Shown piece by piece: positions 1 to 7,520 of a stretch of DNA of 64,000 nt (the stretch's first letter is position 1; each line of letters starts with the position of its first letter). The notes beneath the pieces were generated by a model that was given only the letters and a program-made list of their open reading frames with translations, was not told where the DNA came from and made no database searches. The position numbers and the translations under genes are program-made. This DNA is from Segatella copri (GTDB lineage: Bacteria > Bacteroidota > Bacteroidia > Bacteroidales > Bacteroidaceae). The DNA is taken from assembly GCF_026015295.1 (NCBI RefSeq), contig NZ_JAPDUW010000001.1, positions 3,452,501 to 3,516,500 of the forward strand, read 5' to 3'.

Positions 1-258
1 ATAGAGAAAGCCTTCTGAAAGTTCGCATTTCTTGATATTACCACAGAGATTGCAAGTCCCATAGTCCACACCAAGAGCTAAGATGATGTTTCCTTCCCAA
101 TCATCGGCCTCGTCTTCTTCCATAGCAGGGCGTTCTTTCTGTATGAAAGTCTGATAGAGGTCATATATCTCTTGCAACTCTTCTTGTTTTCCCACAATGT
201 GGTAGCGTACTTTTATATTATGCATTTGGGATGCAAAGATAGCTAAATCTGATTCCAT
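1..258 (-). CDS. Unrecognised protein, N-terminal part (runs off left edge)
   Basis: This is an open frame on the minus strand that continues past base 1. Two in-frame starts are possible, at 258 and 225. On the coding strand TATCTTTG, the Bacteroidota -7 consensus, lies between them, about 8 bases before the second ATG, so the start at 225 would be nearly leaderless and the one at 258 would need a promoter further upstream. The visible protein is acidic and has one CxxC (CNLCGN) followed by another Cys (KKCEL), which suggests a metal or redox site near the cut. I do not recognise the family. It lies outside the IS4-family element to its right. Confidence 0.55.
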   Translation of the reverse strand, partial: MESDLAIFASQMHNIKVRYHIVGKQEELQEIYDLYQTFIQKERPAMEEDEADDWEGNIILALGVDYGTCNLCGNIKKCELSEGFLY

Positions 259-280
259 GTCTTGTCAATCGATTTCACTA

Positions 281-1691
281 CTGTCCAATAAAAAAGGGCA
301 ATTCGATCTTTGAAACAGTTGAATTATAGTCTTTTATGCAGTATTTTGCAATGAAACGGACTTGATTTTGTACAATAGTTCGTTAATAATTCAATAATGT
401 GCTAAGCAGCTATACGCTGTAAGCACGAGAGATCTTTGAAAATCTTGCTAATTAAAGTTCGGTTCGGGATGTACCCGCATGCTTTAAAAATTCGTCTCAC
501 CAGATAAATGTTGGTCATCAGTGACTTGAATGAAGACATAGAATATTCCATTCCCATCTCCTTCATAGTTACCTTGGCAACATTTAGTGATGTGAACGAA
601 GCATTGAAAGCAAAATCGAGTTTCCACTTATCGCGAGCCTGGCAGTCCATAAGACCAGTATAGCCTTTGGCGTCACGAAAGCAAAATTCGATCTGAAACC
701 TGGTTCTATAATAAAGAAGTACCTCTTCACCCGAAAGTGAGGTGTCTGTAGAGAAGAATAGTTTCTTCTTGCCATTCGGCATCTGCCAGATGACAAGTCT
801 AACTTTACACTTGAGTGCCTTGGAATAGGCAATCAAAGTATAAGCTGTTCCTTCTATATCTTTCATCTCCATCTTCTCCATTCGAGTGAGGTCAAGATTC
901 TTCATATCAATCTTGCCATCCTTGGTCTTGGGGCGATCACGTTTTCCAGTACGTGGACCAGTATAGACATAAAAGAGACAAGCATTGTCACGAAAGCGGC
1001 TTATCAAAGAGAAACCTTCTTTCTTTATCCCATTAACAAATGTACTTGTAGAGAAGTAAGCATCTGCAACTATGAGGGTTGAGAGTTTAAGAAGTTCCTT
1101 GCGGTAACGCTTAATGACGCTGATATAGAAATCTACCATAGTCTTGTTTCTAAGACTCAGTTCTTTATTATTTAGCGACTGGTGGGCTCTTAACATCATG
1201 CAGTCTTTGGTATCAATATCAATGAGTCCAATACCCATGATTTCGAGACCATGTTTAACAGACTGAGCACATCCTGACCAAAAACGACCGATATGTGGTG
1301 TTTTCTTGCCAGCTTTACTGATGTAGCTGGGACCAATGGCAATAGCCCATCTTCCCTGTTTACCCAAGAAGCGCTTGGCAAGTGAGACATTAAGTTTGAG
1401 CCAATCAATGCACTTCGACTTTTTCAAGCCGAATGCGTTGCGATAGGTTTGCTCAACATGCAAGCCATACCTCCCCATTTGGGTGAAATTTATCTTTCTT
1501 GGTATTACCATGAACAAAATTATCACCTCGATGAGTATTTTCTCGAAACTTTTTGTTATCTTTGCAGCTGAATCTTCAACTGCATCTTTAAAGATATCCA
1601 TATATTGGTCAAGTCCTGTATTCATGTAATATTGTATTTGTCGTGATCTACAAAGTTACTGAAAATCAGCGACTTGACCAACTTTTTACAG
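281..1691 (-). mobile_element. IS4-family insertion sequence (ends approximate)
   Basis: A single transposase gene is flanked by weakly matching inverted ends. The left end begins CTGTCCAATAAAAAAGGGCA. The right end, read on the minus strand, begins CTGTAAAAAGTTGGTCAAGT. They share CTGT, an A-run, and a GGnCAAnTCG core, but the match is too poor to fix the exact ends, and I see no clear target duplication. The length of about 1.4 kb fits the IS4 family. The element lies 56 bases downstream of the cfxA-like stop codon. Confidence 0.6.
402..1625 (-). CDS. IS4-family DDE transposase
   Basis: This 407-residue cut-and-paste transposase would excise and insert its own element. The C-terminal half carries the IS4 signature Y-(2)-R-(3)-E-(6)-K at Y306, R309, E313 and K320, which includes the catalytic Glu. 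An Asp in VADAYFST upstream is a likely second catalytic residue. The frame is intact from ATG to stop, so the protein may be active. It is transcribed in the same direction as the beta-lactamase gene and lies downstream of it. Confidence 0.9.
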   Translation of the reverse strand: MNTGLDQYMDIFKDAVEDSAAKITKSFEKILIEVIILFMVIPRKINFTQMGRYGLHVEQTYRNAFGLKKSKCIDWLKLNVSLAKRFLGKQGRWAIAIGPSYISKAGKKTPHIGRFWSGCAQSVKHGLEIMGIGLIDIDTKDCMMLRAHQSLNNKELSLRNKTMVDFYISVIKRYRKELLKLSTLIVADAYFSTSTFVNGIKKEGFSLISRFRDNACLFYVYTGPRTGKRDRPKTKDGKIDMKNLDLTRMEKMEMKDIEGTAYTLIAYSKALKCKVRLVIWQMPNGKKKLFFSTDTSLSGEEVLLYYRTRFQIEFCFRDAKGYTGLMDCQARDKWKLDFAFNASFTSLNVAKVTMKEMGMEYSMSSFKSLMTNIYLVRRIFKACGYIPNRTLISKIFKDLSCLQRIAA

Positions 1692-1747
1692 TTAAGTTTT
1701 CATAAGCATTTCTTAATATAAGTTATTGATTTACAGACGATTAAATA

Positions 1748-2710
1748 TTAATTTAACGCAGTATTGATTAATAAAGAATATACTACCGCTGATATATGCG
1801 CAACAAATTGTGACGCTTGTGATTCATTTCCCTTGAAATCCTTAACAAATACAGCTAAGGTATAGCAGACCTTATTAGGCAGACATATATAGGCTACATC
1901 ATTCTGAGCTGCAAGAATACCATTTTCATTGACATAACCAGAACCTGTCTTATGTGCTATTACAACCCCTTCTTTATCAAGAAGTGGAGCTACTATCCTA
2001 TCTATACCTGTTTTACATTCTTTCAATGCATTCTTAATGAAATCTTGTTTCTCATTACTGATAAGACTTTCTGTAAACAAACGATTCATCAACATTGCAG
2101 CACCAAGAGGAGATGTGTAATTAGAGTAAGCTTTGTCATGGTCAGCGGACATTTCCTCTTCTGTATAAGCTATCTGAAAACTCGAACGTGGTATGAGTTT
2201 CGCTATAAAACTGTCTGTTTGTGCAGTATTGAGCATATTCTTAAACATGATATTGCTTGCATTATTGTCGCTCTGGGAAAGAGTATAGCGCAACAGATCT
2301 CTTACTGTCAACGATATAACTGGTGCTGAATAATCTTTCATCATAGGGCTCCATGTCTTTGGATCAAGTTTTTCCCTATTTATCTTTACCAAGGTATCAA
2401 GGGAAAGGCCTTTTTTGTCAAAATCATTGCAAAGAGCTAATGCCTGATGAACCTTAAATACACTCATCATAGGATAAATGCTTTTATTATTAACACTAAC
2501 CGTATCTGTGTTATTAATAATAACCGCCACACCAATTTCACCAGGACAAGCCGAGACAATCTGAGAAATGCTATCAGTCAAAACATCTGTTAATGGAGGA
2601 TTCGCGCTACCTTTTGTAGCTGATTTATGGGACAATGAGAACACCAAGATGAAGATGCAAACTAAAGCTATACACAAAACTACGATTTTCTTTTTTCTGT
2701 TTTTTTTCAT
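1748..2710 (-). CDS. cfxA: CfxA-family class A beta-lactamase
   Basis: A 320-residue serine beta-lactamase that hydrolyses penicillins and cephalosporins in the periplasm. It has a basic N-terminus and a hydrophobic export segment (about residues 8-26). The class A motifs are all present: S83-V-F-K86 (active-site Ser and Lys), S147-D-N149, an acidic omega loop TEEEMSAD (183-190), and K254-T-G. Length and long stretches match what I know of CfxA from Prevotella and Bacteroides, but several differences (for example the start MKKNRKKK and the C-terminus LLINTALN) suggest a divergent variant. The ATG lies three bases from the end of an IS1380-family element, so the upstream promoter region is that of the IS. 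No frameshift is seen. Confidence 0.93.
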   Translation of the reverse strand: MKKNRKKKIVVLCIALVCIFILVFSLSHKSATKGSANPPLTDVLTDSISQIVSACPGEIGVAVIINNTDTVSVNNKSIYPMMSVFKVHQALALCNDFDKKGLSLDTLVKINREKLDPKTWSPMMKDYSAPVISLTVRDLLRYTLSQSDNNASNIMFKNMLNTAQTDSFIAKLIPRSSFQIAYTEEEMSADHDKAYSNYTSPLGAAMLMNRLFTESLISNEKQDFIKNALKECKTGIDRIVAPLLDKEGVVIAHKTGSGYVNENGILAAQNDVAYICLPNKVCYTLAVFVKDFKGNESQASQFVAHISAVVYSLLINTALN

Positions 2711-2713
2711 GTT

Positions 2714-2739
2714 CCTTAATTCCGCAACACTATAGTTTA
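2714..2739. repeat. IS1380-family left inverted repeat
   Basis: The terminal repeat pairs with 4279-4305. The core TCCGCAAC is identical in both, with CTATAG and TTTA also shared after small gaps. Read on the minus strand, its last bases AAGG and the next three bases AAC run straight into the cfxA-like ATG. Confidence 0.85.
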
Positions 2740-2755
2740 ATATTATTTATAAGTG

Positions 2756-2858
2756 CCTGAGCAACAAAAAGTTGCCCAGGATTTTGCCATGTCAGAATTT
2801 TCACTTACCTTAGTGTTGCGAAAAGAAGACAAGCAAAACTCTAATATGACATGGCAAA
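2756..2858 (+). promoter_or_regulatory. IS1380 5' hairpin and start-masking stem
   Basis: First comes a strong hairpin, CCTG-a-GCAAC, loop AAAAA, GTTGC-c-CAGG (2756-2780). Then TTTGCCATGTCA (2783-2794) is perfectly complementary to TGACATGGCAAA (2847-2858), which contains the transposase ATG at 2851. A transcript entering from outside the element would fold the start codon into a 12-bp stem. A transcript starting inside the 52-base loop would leave it free. The pairing is seen directly. The function is inferred by analogy with IS10 and IS50. Confidence 0.6.
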
Positions 2859-4137
2859 GATACAAATTAAATCAGAGAAACTCACTCCTTTTGGGGGAAT
2901 TTTTTCGATTATGGAGCAATTTGATGCTCTTTTAGCTCAAACCATAGATTCCACCTTGGGATTGAGATGCACTATGTTTGGTTATCAATATAGCGAGATT
3001 CTACGCTCTCTGATGTGCGTATATCTTTGTGGTGGCTCATGTATTGAGGATGTTACAACTCACCTGATGAAACATTTGTCTCTTCATCCAACTCTTCGCA
3101 CTTGCAGCGCAGACACCATATTACGTGCTATCGAAGAACTGACTTTTAAGAGCATCACCTATAAGTCTGCTTCTGGCAAATCCTATGATTTCAATACTGC
3201 AGACAAGATGAACTGCTTACTGGTCAATGCCCTGCTTGCTACTGGTCAATTGAAATCCGGTCAAGAGTATGATTTTGACTTTGACCATCAGTTCATTGAA
3301 ACAGAGAAGTATGATGCAAAACCAACCTACAAGAAGTTCTTGGGCTATAGTCCAGGGGTGGCAGTCATTAACGACATGATTGTCGGTATTGAAAATAGAG
3401 ACGGTAACACAAACGTGCGCTTCAACCAAAGAGAGACTTTGGAAAGAATCTTCAAGCGATTGGAGGCTTCGGAAATATATATTTCTCGTGCCCGCATGGA
3501 TTGCGGCTCATGTTCGGAGGAAATCGTAGATATGGTAGAGGCTCATTGCAGGCATTTTTATATTCGTGCCAACAGATGCTCTTCTTTCTACGATTCCATG
3601 TTTGCCTTAACTGGATGGAAAACTGTTGAAATCAACGGTATTGAGTTTGAGTTGAATTCTATCCTTGTTGAGAAATGGAAAGGAAAACCGTATCGTCTTG
3701 TCATACAGAGACAAAGGCGAATAGATGGATACCTTGACATTTGGGAAGGCGAATATACCTACAGATGTATACTGACTAACGATTACAAGTCGAGTGCAAG
3801 AGACATCGTGGAATTCTACAATCTTCGTGGTGGCAAGGAACGCATCTTCGATGACATGAACAATGGCTTTGGCTGGAATCGATTGCCAAAATCGTTCATG
3901 GCACAGAATACTGTATTCCTGCTTATGACAGCTCTCATCAGAAACTTCTACAAAGCTATTATGCAGAGATTGAAAACCCATGAATTTGGATTGCGTGCCA
4001 CCAGCAGAATCAAGACCTTTGTTTTCAAGTTCATCTCTGTTCCTGCGAAATGGATTAAGACATCACGTAGGCATGTATTGAACATTTACTCAGACAACAA
4101 TGCTTATGCCAACCTGTTCAAGACAGACTTTGGTTAA
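2851..4137 (+). CDS. IS1380-family DDE transposase
   Basis: A 428-residue transposase of the IS1380 family as found across Bacteroidota. Candidate catalytic residues lie in DFDFDHQFIE (about 146-155), RARMDCGS (about 215) and GGKERIFDDM (Glu, about 327-336). The start MAKIQIKSEKLTPFGG is the familiar N-terminus of this family. The frame is intact. The start codon lies in the right arm of a 12-bp inverted repeat. The gene is divergent from the cfxA-like gene and shares about 140 bases of IS leader with it. Confidence 0.93.
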   Translation: MAKIQIKSEKLTPFGGIFSIMEQFDALLAQTIDSTLGLRCTMFGYQYSEILRSLMCVYLCGGSCIEDVTTHLMKHLSLHPTLRTCSADTILRAIEELTFKSITYKSASGKSYDFNTADKMNCLLVNALLATGQLKSGQEYDFDFDHQFIETEKYDAKPTYKKFLGYSPGVAVINDMIVGIENRDGNTNVRFNQRETLERIFKRLEASEIYISRARMDCGSCSEEIVDMVEAHCRHFYIRANRCSSFYDSMFALTGWKTVEINGIEFELNSILVEKWKGKPYRLVIQRQRRIDGYLDIWEGEYTYRCILTNDYKSSARDIVEFYNLRGGKERIFDDMNNGFGWNRLPKSFMAQNTVFLLMTALIRNFYKAIMQRLKTHEFGLRATSRIKTFVFKFISVPAKWIKTSRRHVLNIYSDNNAYANLFKTDFG

Positions 4138-4278
4138 AGACCATGCTTTTCTGGTTAAACCAGCGTATTACCTCAAGTCGCTTTATGGGGTAAGGGGATT
4201 TTGTGTCTGCGACATTTCTGTTATGCAAGAAATATGTACAATAAAATGAATTTTGTCGCTTTGCAAGCAAAATCCCAC

Positions 4279-4305
4279 TAAACCCTATAGGTTGCGGATT
4301 TGAGG
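4279..4305. repeat. IS1380-family right inverted repeat
   Basis: Its reverse complement matches the left end at 2714-2739 (shared TCCGCAAC, CTATAG and TTTA). It marks the junction with the truncated methyltransferase that starts just after it. Confidence 0.85.
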
Positions 4306-4306
4306 T

Positions 4307-4504
4307 AAAGAAGGTTACACAAAAGAACAAATAGCGAAACTTATGTTTATAAATGGTCGTCATCGTAAGACTTCTGACTATTCTCTATATTGGCGAGCCG
4401 GAAACTCCATTGTCGTGCAGGTCTTGTCCGCAGTCTTTACTGCAATAATCAAGCAGTATCCAGATTCATTCGGAGAATTTGCCTGTATGTCTCCTAAAGA
4501 GTGA
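4307..4504 (+). pseudogene. Truncated C-terminus of a DNA cytosine-5 methyltransferase
   Basis: An open frame of about 65 codons begins at the IS1380 end with no start of its own. The segment YWRAGNSIVVQVL fits motif X of C5 methyltransferases (GNS/A followed by alternating hydrophobics), and GYTKEQIAKLM fits the region before it. The catalytic PCQ, ENV and target-recognition parts are missing, so this stump cannot methylate DNA. The rest of the gene is not in the window, which implies that the IS-cfxA block replaced it. Assignment rests on this short motif only. Confidence 0.6.
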
Positions 4505-4618
4505 AAAACTGCCACGAAAAAAGAGTATCAACGTCGATATTATGCCAGTCATAAGGAAGAACTACAACGCAAGAGCTGTGAGTACCACAGACAGCTAAGA
4601 GTGAATAAGAATAAGTGA
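4505..4618 (+). pseudogene. Small basic remnant downstream of the methyltransferase stump
   Basis: The same frame continues after the TGA at 4502-4504 for 37 more codons to a TGA at 4616-4618. It encodes a charged, tyrosine-rich peptide (KEYQRRYYASHKEELQRK). There is no ATG in frame after the first stop. It resembles short KEYQR-YY-KE peptides that I have seen in phage-like or HNH-linked small ORFs, but I cannot assign it. It may be a separate decayed gene or a read-through tail. Between 4138 and 4731 there is otherwise only the IS end and a promoter. Confidence 0.35.
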
Positions 4619-4700
4619 TTGTGGAAAATGTTTGCAAAGTTTTCTACATAAAAAAAGTTAATTTAATCAGTGGTATGTTACGCATATCGCTGATTTTTTG

Positions 4701-4708
4701 TATTTTTG
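4701..4708 (+). promoter_or_regulatory. -7 promoter element for the AbiE operon
   Basis: TATTTTTG followed by CA matches the Bacteroidota -7 consensus TAnnTTTG, 23 bases before the ATG at 4732. It places transcription start downstream of the GTG at 4615, which rules out the longer reading of the antitoxin. Confidence 0.6.
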
Positions 4709-4731
4709 CACCATTAAAGAAAGAAAACGAT

Positions 4732-5361
4732 ATGGCAGAAATAGCAAACCGTATATACGAGACAAGTGAAGGGCAGATTCTCTTCATCTCAGACTTCTCT
4801 GACATCAATGATAATGAGAAGGTGGTAAGTCGTGCACTTTCTGTAGAAGAAAAAAAGGGAAATATAGTTCGATTAGCTAATGGGGTTTATCTTCGCCCTA
4901 AGAATACCCGATTTGGGATAGTCTATCCATCAATAGATGAAATGGTGATGGCTATAGCCCAGCGAGATAAGGTACAAATACAACCTTCAGGAGTTACAGC
5001 GCTCAACAAACTTGGACTCTCAACACAGGTGCCTACAAAATATACTTATCTGACATCGGGAAGTGGAAGAGTCTTGACTCTTGGAAATCGGACTATAGAG
5101 TTGAAGAGAAGTGTTCCTAAGAACTTTGCTTTTCAGACAGTGTTGGCAGCGCTTCTTGTACAAGCTCTTAGAACATTAGGACAAAAGAATGTAGGTAATC
5201 AAGAACTCTCTACCATAAGAAAATTGGTCAATGAAGAGGAACATAAAGACTTGTTTGTACAAGATCTTACTCTCATGCCAGTATGGATGAGAAAGCTGAT
5301 AACTGATATAATAGATAAAAACGAGCATTATGACACTTTGGTTAAATCACACAATAGATGA
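4732..5361 (+). CDS. AbiEi-family antitoxin (DUF6088-like)
   Basis: A 209-residue protein of the AbiEi type, the antitoxin and probable autorepressor of a type IV toxin-antitoxin or abortive-infection system. The N-terminal part (about 1-80) looks like a winged-helix region. The central segment VQIQPSGVTALNKLGLSTQVP and the following TSGSGRVLTLGNR are typical of this family. The start at 4732 is chosen because a promoter element lies at 4701. The 3' end overlaps the toxin gene by 32 bases, as expected for translational coupling. It lies in the accessory block next to mobile DNA. Confidence 0.85.
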   Translation: MAEIANRIYETSEGQILFISDFSDINDNEKVVSRALSVEEKKGNIVRLANGVYLRPKNTRFGIVYPSIDEMVMAIAQRDKVQIQPSGVTALNKLGLSTQVPTKYTYLTSGSGRVLTLGNRTIELKRSVPKNFAFQTVLAALLVQALRTLGQKNVGNQELSTIRKLVNEEEHKDLFVQDLTLMPVWMRKLITDIIDKNEHYDTLVKSHNR

Positions 5362-6346
5362 ACGAATAGCAATGTTGCAACGTGCGGAAGAGAAGTTTCG
5401 TATTAATCAGGTTGCAATTGAAAAGGACTGGTGGGTAACTGTGGTGCTCAACGCTCTTTTCAAATGTTCATGTGCAGATCAACTTATCTTTAAGGGAGGT
5501 ACAAGTCTCAGTAAAGGATGGAATTTGATAGAAAGATTCAGTGAGGATATAGACTTATCTGTAAACCATGAATTCTTTGGTATAGAGAAGACGACAAAGA
5601 ATCAGCGTGAAAAACTTCGCAAGAAGGCACGTAGGTATTTTCTTGATACAGTTTCTGCAGAGTTGGATGAAAATCTAAAGAAACTTGGTGTGGAAGGATA
5701 CCATATAGAAAATGTAGTAGAGGAATTTGATGAGGATGGTAAGGCAAGTCCCGTTGCAAGTGATAAGGATCCGTCTGTCATTCTCGTTCATTATGAGTCT
5801 ATGCTTGGTCATACGATAGAGTATATTCCGCCAAGAGTAAAGATAGAGATTAGTTGCTTGTCTATGAACGAGCCTACGGAAGACCGTTTGATTTCATCAT
5901 ATATTGAGCAGACTTTCCCTGGAGAAGATGAGGCGGCTACAGCTACTATAAGGACAGTTTTGCCTACACGAACATTCCTGGAGAAGGCATTCTTGCTATG
6001 TGAGGAGTTTCAGAAACAGTCTCCTCGTTATGTCCGAATGTCTAGGCATCTTTATGATCTAGAACGTTTGATGGATACAGAATTTGGCAAACAAGCCCTG
6101 CAGAATATGGACTTGTATGAGCGTATTGTTAAGCATCGTTCCATATACTATGCTGTAGGGTATGTAGATTATTCTAAGTTGATGCCGAGCGAGATTGATT
6201 TTGTTCCTAGGCAAGAGTTAATGAAGGATTGGGAGGGTGATTATGCAGAGATGTGTAACCACTTTATCTATGGTCAGACTTTATCTTTCGAAAAACTTTT
6301 AGAGCGAATCAAGGAGTTGCAAGATAGGTTTAGAAAAGCCTTTTAG
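5330..6346 (+). CDS. AbiEii/AbiGii-family nucleotidyltransferase toxin
   Basis: A 338-residue putative nucleotidyltransferase, the toxin partner of AbiEi. The signature G56-G-T-S59 ... D73-I-D75 matches the GS-x(n)-DxD metal and NTP site of this fold. Further conserved-looking parts are KIEISCLSM (carboxylate strand) and RTFLEKAFLL followed by RHLYDLERL. The related mycobacterial toxin MenT3 modifies tRNA acceptor ends, and the target here is unknown. It overlaps the antitoxin gene by 32 bases and the operon ends at the hairpin at 6460. Length is typical and the motif residues are intact, so it is probably functional. Confidence 0.88.
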   Translation: MTLWLNHTIDERIAMLQRAEEKFRINQVAIEKDWWVTVVLNALFKCSCADQLIFKGGTSLSKGWNLIERFSEDIDLSVNHEFFGIEKTTKNQREKLRKKARRYFLDTVSAELDENLKKLGVEGYHIENVVEEFDEDGKASPVASDKDPSVILVHYESMLGHTIEYIPPRVKIEISCLSMNEPTEDRLISSYIEQTFPGEDEAATATIRTVLPTRTFLEKAFLLCEEFQKQSPRYVRMSRHLYDLERLMDTEFGKQALQNMDLYERIVKHRSIYYAVGYVDYSKLMPSEIDFVPRQELMKDWEGDYAEMCNHFIYGQTLSFEKLLERIKELQDRFRKAF

Positions 6347-6459
6347 CGACTTTTACTCCTTAATAAAATGTTCAATAAAAAAGTTAGAAGGCTATAAGTG
6401 TTTGGTATTCAGCCCTAATATTCCTCTGGAATGATGACGAGTATTAATCTCGATGATAG

Positions 6460-6490
6460 GGCTGCTCTCTTATAAGAGGGTAGCCTTTTT
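6460..6490 (+). terminator. Intrinsic terminator after the AbiE operon
   Basis: The arm GGCTGCTCTCTT pairs with AAGAGGGTAGCC (two G-U type pairs), followed by TTTTT. It separates the accessory block from the secretion operon. Confidence 0.75.
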
Positions 6491-6519
6491 CATCTTTTGT
6501 TTCTTGCTTATATATAATA

Positions 6520-7482
6520 ATGTGTAAGAAATTCCGTTATCTTATTGTGTTGAAAAGATTTATCATTATATGGATTCTGCTAGTGGGGGTGCTCGAAGTG
6601 AGGGCACAGTATGATCCTTCCTTCAGTCATTATTTTGACATGGAACCATCATTCAATCCTGCTGCTGTGGGTAAGCAGTCGAAACTTAATGTTACGGCGG
6701 CCTACGCACTTGATATGGCTGGATTCGAACATAACCCCCGTACCTTTCAGGTGGCGGCTGACATGCCTTTCTTCCTGTTCAATCACAGGCATGGAGTAGG
6801 CTTATCGTTACAGAATGACCAGATTGGTCTTTTTACTCATCAGCGGCTGGCTTTACAGTATGCTTTGCAGAATAAACTCCTGGGTGGAATGCTGAGCGTG
6901 GGTGTGCAAGGAGGTATGCTGAGTGAGAAGTTTGATGGTAGCAAGGTGGATTTGGGAGAAAGTGGTGACCCAGCCTTTTCTACTTCAGACGTAAATGGAA
7001 GCGGAATGGATTTGAGTCTGGGTCTGTATTATCAGCATAAGGCTTGGTATGTTGGACTTTCTGCCCAGCATCTTACATCGCCTACGATTAATCTAGGTGA
7101 GACCAACGAATTGAAAATAGATGCCACATATTATTTGACTGGTGGATACAATATTCGACTGAGAAATCCGTTCTTAACAATAAAGCCGTCTGTTCTTGTT
7201 ACAACAGATGGTGCCACATGGCGAGGCGACCTGACAGGAAGATTGGTTTACCAATATGAGAAACGGATGTTGTATGGTGGAGTAACCTACAGTCCGGACA
7301 GATCGGTAACCATGCTGGTAGGCGGTAGTTTTCATGGGGTAGTGCTTGGTTACAGTTACGAGGTATATACCTCCAAACTCAGTGCCGGAAATGGCAGTCA
7401 TGAACTCTTTGTAGGGTATCAGACCGATATCAACCTGACCAAGAAAGGCAGAAACCGCCATCAGAGCGTCAGAATATTATAA
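6520..7482 (+). CDS. porP: PorP/SprF-family type IX secretion outer-membrane protein
   Basis: A 320-residue beta-barrel protein of the PorP/SprF family. An N-terminal export signal (hydrophobic about 13-24) ends at VRAQYD. The mature start QYDPSFSHYFDMEPSFNPAAVG is typical of the family, and the rest alternates in the way of a membrane barrel. In Porphyromonas, PorP works with the PorK-PorN ring of the type IX system. It is the first gene of the porPKLMN order, 38 bases before porK. No TAnnTTTG promoter is evident just upstream. Confidence 0.88.
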   Translation: MCKKFRYLIVLKRFIIIWILLVGVLEVRAQYDPSFSHYFDMEPSFNPAAVGKQSKLNVTAAYALDMAGFEHNPRTFQVAADMPFFLFNHRHGVGLSLQNDQIGLFTHQRLALQYALQNKLLGGMLSVGVQGGMLSEKFDGSKVDLGESGDPAFSTSDVNGSGMDLSLGLYYQHKAWYVGLSAQHLTSPTINLGETNELKIDATYYLTGGYNIRLRNPFLTIKPSVLVTTDGATWRGDLTGRLVYQYEKRMLYGGVTYSPDRSVTMLVGGSFHGVVLGYSYEVYTSKLSAGNGSHELFVGYQTDINLTKKGRNRHQSVRIL

Positions 7483-7520
7483 TGTAAATAGAAATAAGAA
7501 CATAGTAGAATCATAAAACA

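Larger units (their letters stand above)
2714..4305 (+). mobile_element. IS1380-family insertion sequence
   Basis: A complete element of 1,592 bp. Its ends are imperfect inverted repeats: CCTTAATTCCGCAACACTAT at the left, and CCTCAAATCCGCAACCTATA read inward from the right. They enclose one intact transposase. The four bases outside each end (TGTT and TAAA) do not match, so no target duplication is evident. This suggests that one flank has been replaced by recombination or deletion since insertion. The left end abuts the cfxA-like gene and the right end cuts into a methyltransferase gene. Confidence 0.88.

Noticed and set aside
402..4305. A composite transposon with cfxA between two copies of one IS
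   Set aside because: The two elements are of different families (IS4 and IS1380), so they cannot mobilise cfxA as a simple composite pair.
4615..4731. A longer AbiEi start at the GTG at 4615
   Set aside because: The -7 promoter element at 4701 lies after it, and the family N-terminus begins at 4732.
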